A DNA stretch of 64,000 bases from Palsa-89 sp963824345 (GTDB lineage: Bacteria > Acidobacteriota > Terriglobia > Bryobacterales > Bryobacteraceae), in NCBI GenBank assembly GCA_963824345.1, contig CAWGOZ010000012.1:310001-374000 (forward strand). The letters run 5' to 3'. Shown here piece after piece: positions 62,271-64,000 of this stretch (position 1 is its first letter; each line of letters starts with the position of its first letter). Under the pieces are notes generated by a model. The model was not told the origin of the DNA. It did not search any database and was given only the letters and a program-made list of their open reading frames with translations. The translations under genes and the position numbers were made by a program.

Positions 62271-63598
62271 GAGAAGTGGCGCGAGTGCTGGGGCTTGATG
62301 TTGACAGCGGCGCAAGGGTTACAGGCTGGAGTATTGACTCGCGCACCGTCGCGCCGGGCGATCTGTTCTTCGCGCTGCGCGGACCGAATCACGACGGCAA
62401 CGCGTATGTCGACGAAGTGCTTCGCAAGGGCGCCGTTGCTGCCATCGCGAACGAGGCGAAACCAGGGGTGGTCCTGGTAGTGCCGGATACGCTCCAGGCA
62501 TTACAAAGCACCGCGAGTTGGGCCTTGCGGCAGTGGGCAGGGGAAGTGATCGGGGTGACGGGCAGCGCCGGGAAGACATCCACGAAAGACGTGATTGCGG
62601 CGATGTTGGGAGCCGGCATGCCGGTGGGAAAGACCATCGGGAATCTGAATAACCATGTCGGCGTGCCGCTTTCGATTCTTCGGCTGCCGGGTGAAGCGCG
62701 TGTCGCAGTCCTGGAAATGGGCATGAACCATGCGGGGGAAATTCGGACGTTGGCCGCGATTGCGCGCCCGCGCATCGGCGTCGTCACTAATGTGGGCTAT
62801 GCGCACATGGAGGCCTTCGATTCCATCGAAGGCGTGGCCCGGGCCAAACGCGAGCTGATTGAATCGCTGCCGCCGGATGGCGTGGCAGTGCTGAATGCCG
62901 ACGACCCTCTGGTGAGCAGGTTCCGCGAAATCCACCCGGGCCCCTGCATCACTTTCGGAATCGCGCCCGGTGCCGATCTTCGTGCCGAGCACGTGCAACT
63001 CAGCGATCATGGCGTCAGTTTCACGGTGCAAGGCGTGCCGTTTGAGAGCGCTCTGATCGGACGCCACAGCGTATTGAATATTCTTGCGGGCCTGGCGGTA
63101 GCCTCCCTGTATGGGCTCGGCCTCGCCCAACTCACCGCGGTGGTGAAAGATCTCGCTGCGCCCTCCATGCGCGGCCAGCGTCTGGTCCACGACGGCGTGG
63201 TGATTTTAGACGATTGCTACAACTCCAATCCCGAGGCGGCGCGTGCCATGCTCGACGTGCTCCGGGATACGCCAGCCCGGCGCCGCATCGCCGTGCTGGG
63301 GGAGATGCTCGAACTCGGCCTTTGGTCCGAGCCACTCCATCGTGACGTGGGTCGCTACGCCGCGTTGAGTGGAATTGATGTACTTGTTGGAATACGCGGC
63401 GAGGCCTCTCACCTTGTCGACGCAGCGAGGCTGGCAGGCCTGGCAGTCGACGCCGCGTTTTTTTTCCCCGATGCCTCGGCCGCCGGAGAACAACTGCGGC
63501 GGATCGCGCGTCCCGGCGACGTGATTTTGTTCAAGGGCTCGCGAGGCACGCACGTCGAGCACGCCCTGGAGAGGTTTGTGGCCCGTCACCACAATTAA
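62255..63598 (+). CDS. murF: UDP-N-acetylmuramoyl-tripeptide--D-alanyl-D-alanine ligase MurF
   Basis: 447 residues from a GTG (MEFKVREVARVLGL). Adds D-Ala-D-Ala. P-loop GVTGSAGKTSTKDVI near 105, LEMGMNHAGEI near 155, and DCYNSNPEAA near 322. Overlaps murE by 16 nt; mraY begins 2 nt after its stop. Confidence 0.96.
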   Translation: MEFKVREVARVLGLDVDSGARVTGWSIDSRTVAPGDLFFALRGPNHDGNAYVDEVLRKGAVAAIANEAKPGVVLVVPDTLQALQSTASWALRQWAGEVIGVTGSAGKTSTKDVIAAMLGAGMPVGKTIGNLNNHVGVPLSILRLPGEARVAVLEMGMNHAGEIRTLAAIARPRIGVVTNVGYAHMEAFDSIEGVARAKRELIESLPPDGVAVLNADDPLVSRFREIHPGPCITFGIAPGADLRAEHVQLSDHGVSFTVQGVPFESALIGRHSVLNILAGLAVASLYGLGLAQLTAVVKDLAAPSMRGQRLVHDGVVILDDCYNSNPEAARAMLDVLRDTPARRRIAVLGEMLELGLWSEPLHRDVGRYAALSGIDVLVGIRGEASHLVDAARLAGLAVDAAFFFPDASAAGEQLRRIARPGDVILFKGSRGTHVEHALERFVARHHN

Positions 63599-63600
63599 AT

Positions 63601-64000
63601 GCTTTATTGGCTGTTCTACGAGAAACTGTTTCATCGCTTCACGCCGTTCAGGATATTCGGCTACGCGACCTTTCGCACCGCGTTTGCCGCCATCACGGCA
63701 TTGTTCCTGTGTCTGGCGCTGGGGCCCTGGCTGATCGCGAAGCTGCGCGCGTTTCAAATCGGGCAGTACATCCGCGAAGATGGGCCGAAATCGCATCTGA
63801 AGAAGGCCGGAACTCCCACCATGGGCGGCATTCTCATCATCATCTCGATCGTCGTGCCAACGCTGTTGTGGGCCAATCTGACGAATCCCTATGTGTGGAT
63901 CGCCATGTTCGGACTGGTGAGCTTCGGGTTGATCGGATTTTGGGACGACTACGCCAAGATCCAGCACAAGCAGAACCTCGGCCTCACGGTAAAGCAAAAG
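63601..64000 (+). CDS. mraY: Phospho-MurNAc-pentapeptide transferase MraY, 3' part outside window
   Basis: The first 133 codons, from ATG at 63601 to the window end. Transfers phospho-MurNAc-pentapeptide to undecaprenyl phosphate (lipid I). Family motifs present: IREDGPKSHLKKAGTPTMGG near 60-77 and FGLIGFWDDYAKIQHKQNLG near 110-128 with the DD of the active site. Two membrane helices seen so far. The truncation is only the window edge. Confidence 0.94.

Overview
The window reads as a GC-rich chromosome segment of an Acidobacteriota bacterium, most likely close to Solibacter/Bryobacter (Bryobacterales). The evidence is indirect but consistent: two very large MacB/FtsX-like orphan permeases with a PadR regulator (the 'acidobacterial duplicated orphan permease' type), two tandem secreted proteins of the Solibacter-type family TIGR03437, a coproheme decarboxylase (HemQ) gene, and a mraZ-led division/cell-wall cluster whose MurE carries the DNPR motif of meso-diaminopimelate enzymes. 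No rRNA, tRNA, CRISPR array, transposase or prophage gene was recognised.

Layout. 1-5.5 kb: 5'-truncated molybdopterin-binding protein, polysaccharide deacetylase, acyl carrier protein, ketoacyl synthase, a small protein and an ABC exporter, all on +. 5.5-9.8 kb: tandem TIGR03437 paralogues (the second is frameshifted) and a small His-rich exported protein. 10-13.4 kb: histidine kinase and response regulator, TruB, small exported protein. 13.4-16.2 kb (-): GlmU, YvcK/GlmR and an unlisted 50-residue Cys-pair protein. 16.3-21.9 kb (-): permease, PadR, permease. 21.9-28 kb: small protein, aminotransferase, frameshifted hemQ, TPR protein, two anchored proteins. 28-36.2 kb: hybrid kinase, membrane MutS-like ATPase divergent from a free Smr protein, ECF sigma/anti-sigma, exported protein, S9 peptidase. 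36.2-45.6 kb (-): thirteen tightly spaced genes, DUF1385-prfA-prmC-hypothetical-dinB-khpA-rimM-trmD-rplS-rnhB-hypothetical-lepB-manC. 45.7-56.6 kb: hypothetical, LarE, CYTH, thioesterase, exported protein, acyl-CoA ligase, beta-lactamase-fold hydrolase, Nfo with a relic copy, LeuS, HEAT protein. 56.8-64 kb (+): mraZ-rsmH-ftsL-ftsI-murE-murF-mraY, the last cut by the window edge.

The housekeeping content centres on translation (RF1 and its methylase PrmC, RimM, TrmD, L19, TruB, LeuS) and envelope synthesis (GlmU/YvcK supplying UDP-GlcNAc, the mra/mur/fts cluster, LepB, ManC). The least ordinary feature is short dispersed DNA repeats: one family (peptide reading SRDREGA) occurs at five loci and runs into the coding ends of an aminotransferase and rnhB and the interior of prmC; a second, 46 bp family lies in the linker of the hybrid kinase and after the S9 peptidase. 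Other points of interest are a mraZ operator overlapping its own start codon, a rimM with no standard start codon, a relic of an endonuclease IV gene, and two single-base frameshifts. I found no clearly new multi-gene system; the membrane MutS/Smr pair and the ACP-ketoacyl synthase-exporter group are the best candidates for unexplored biology.
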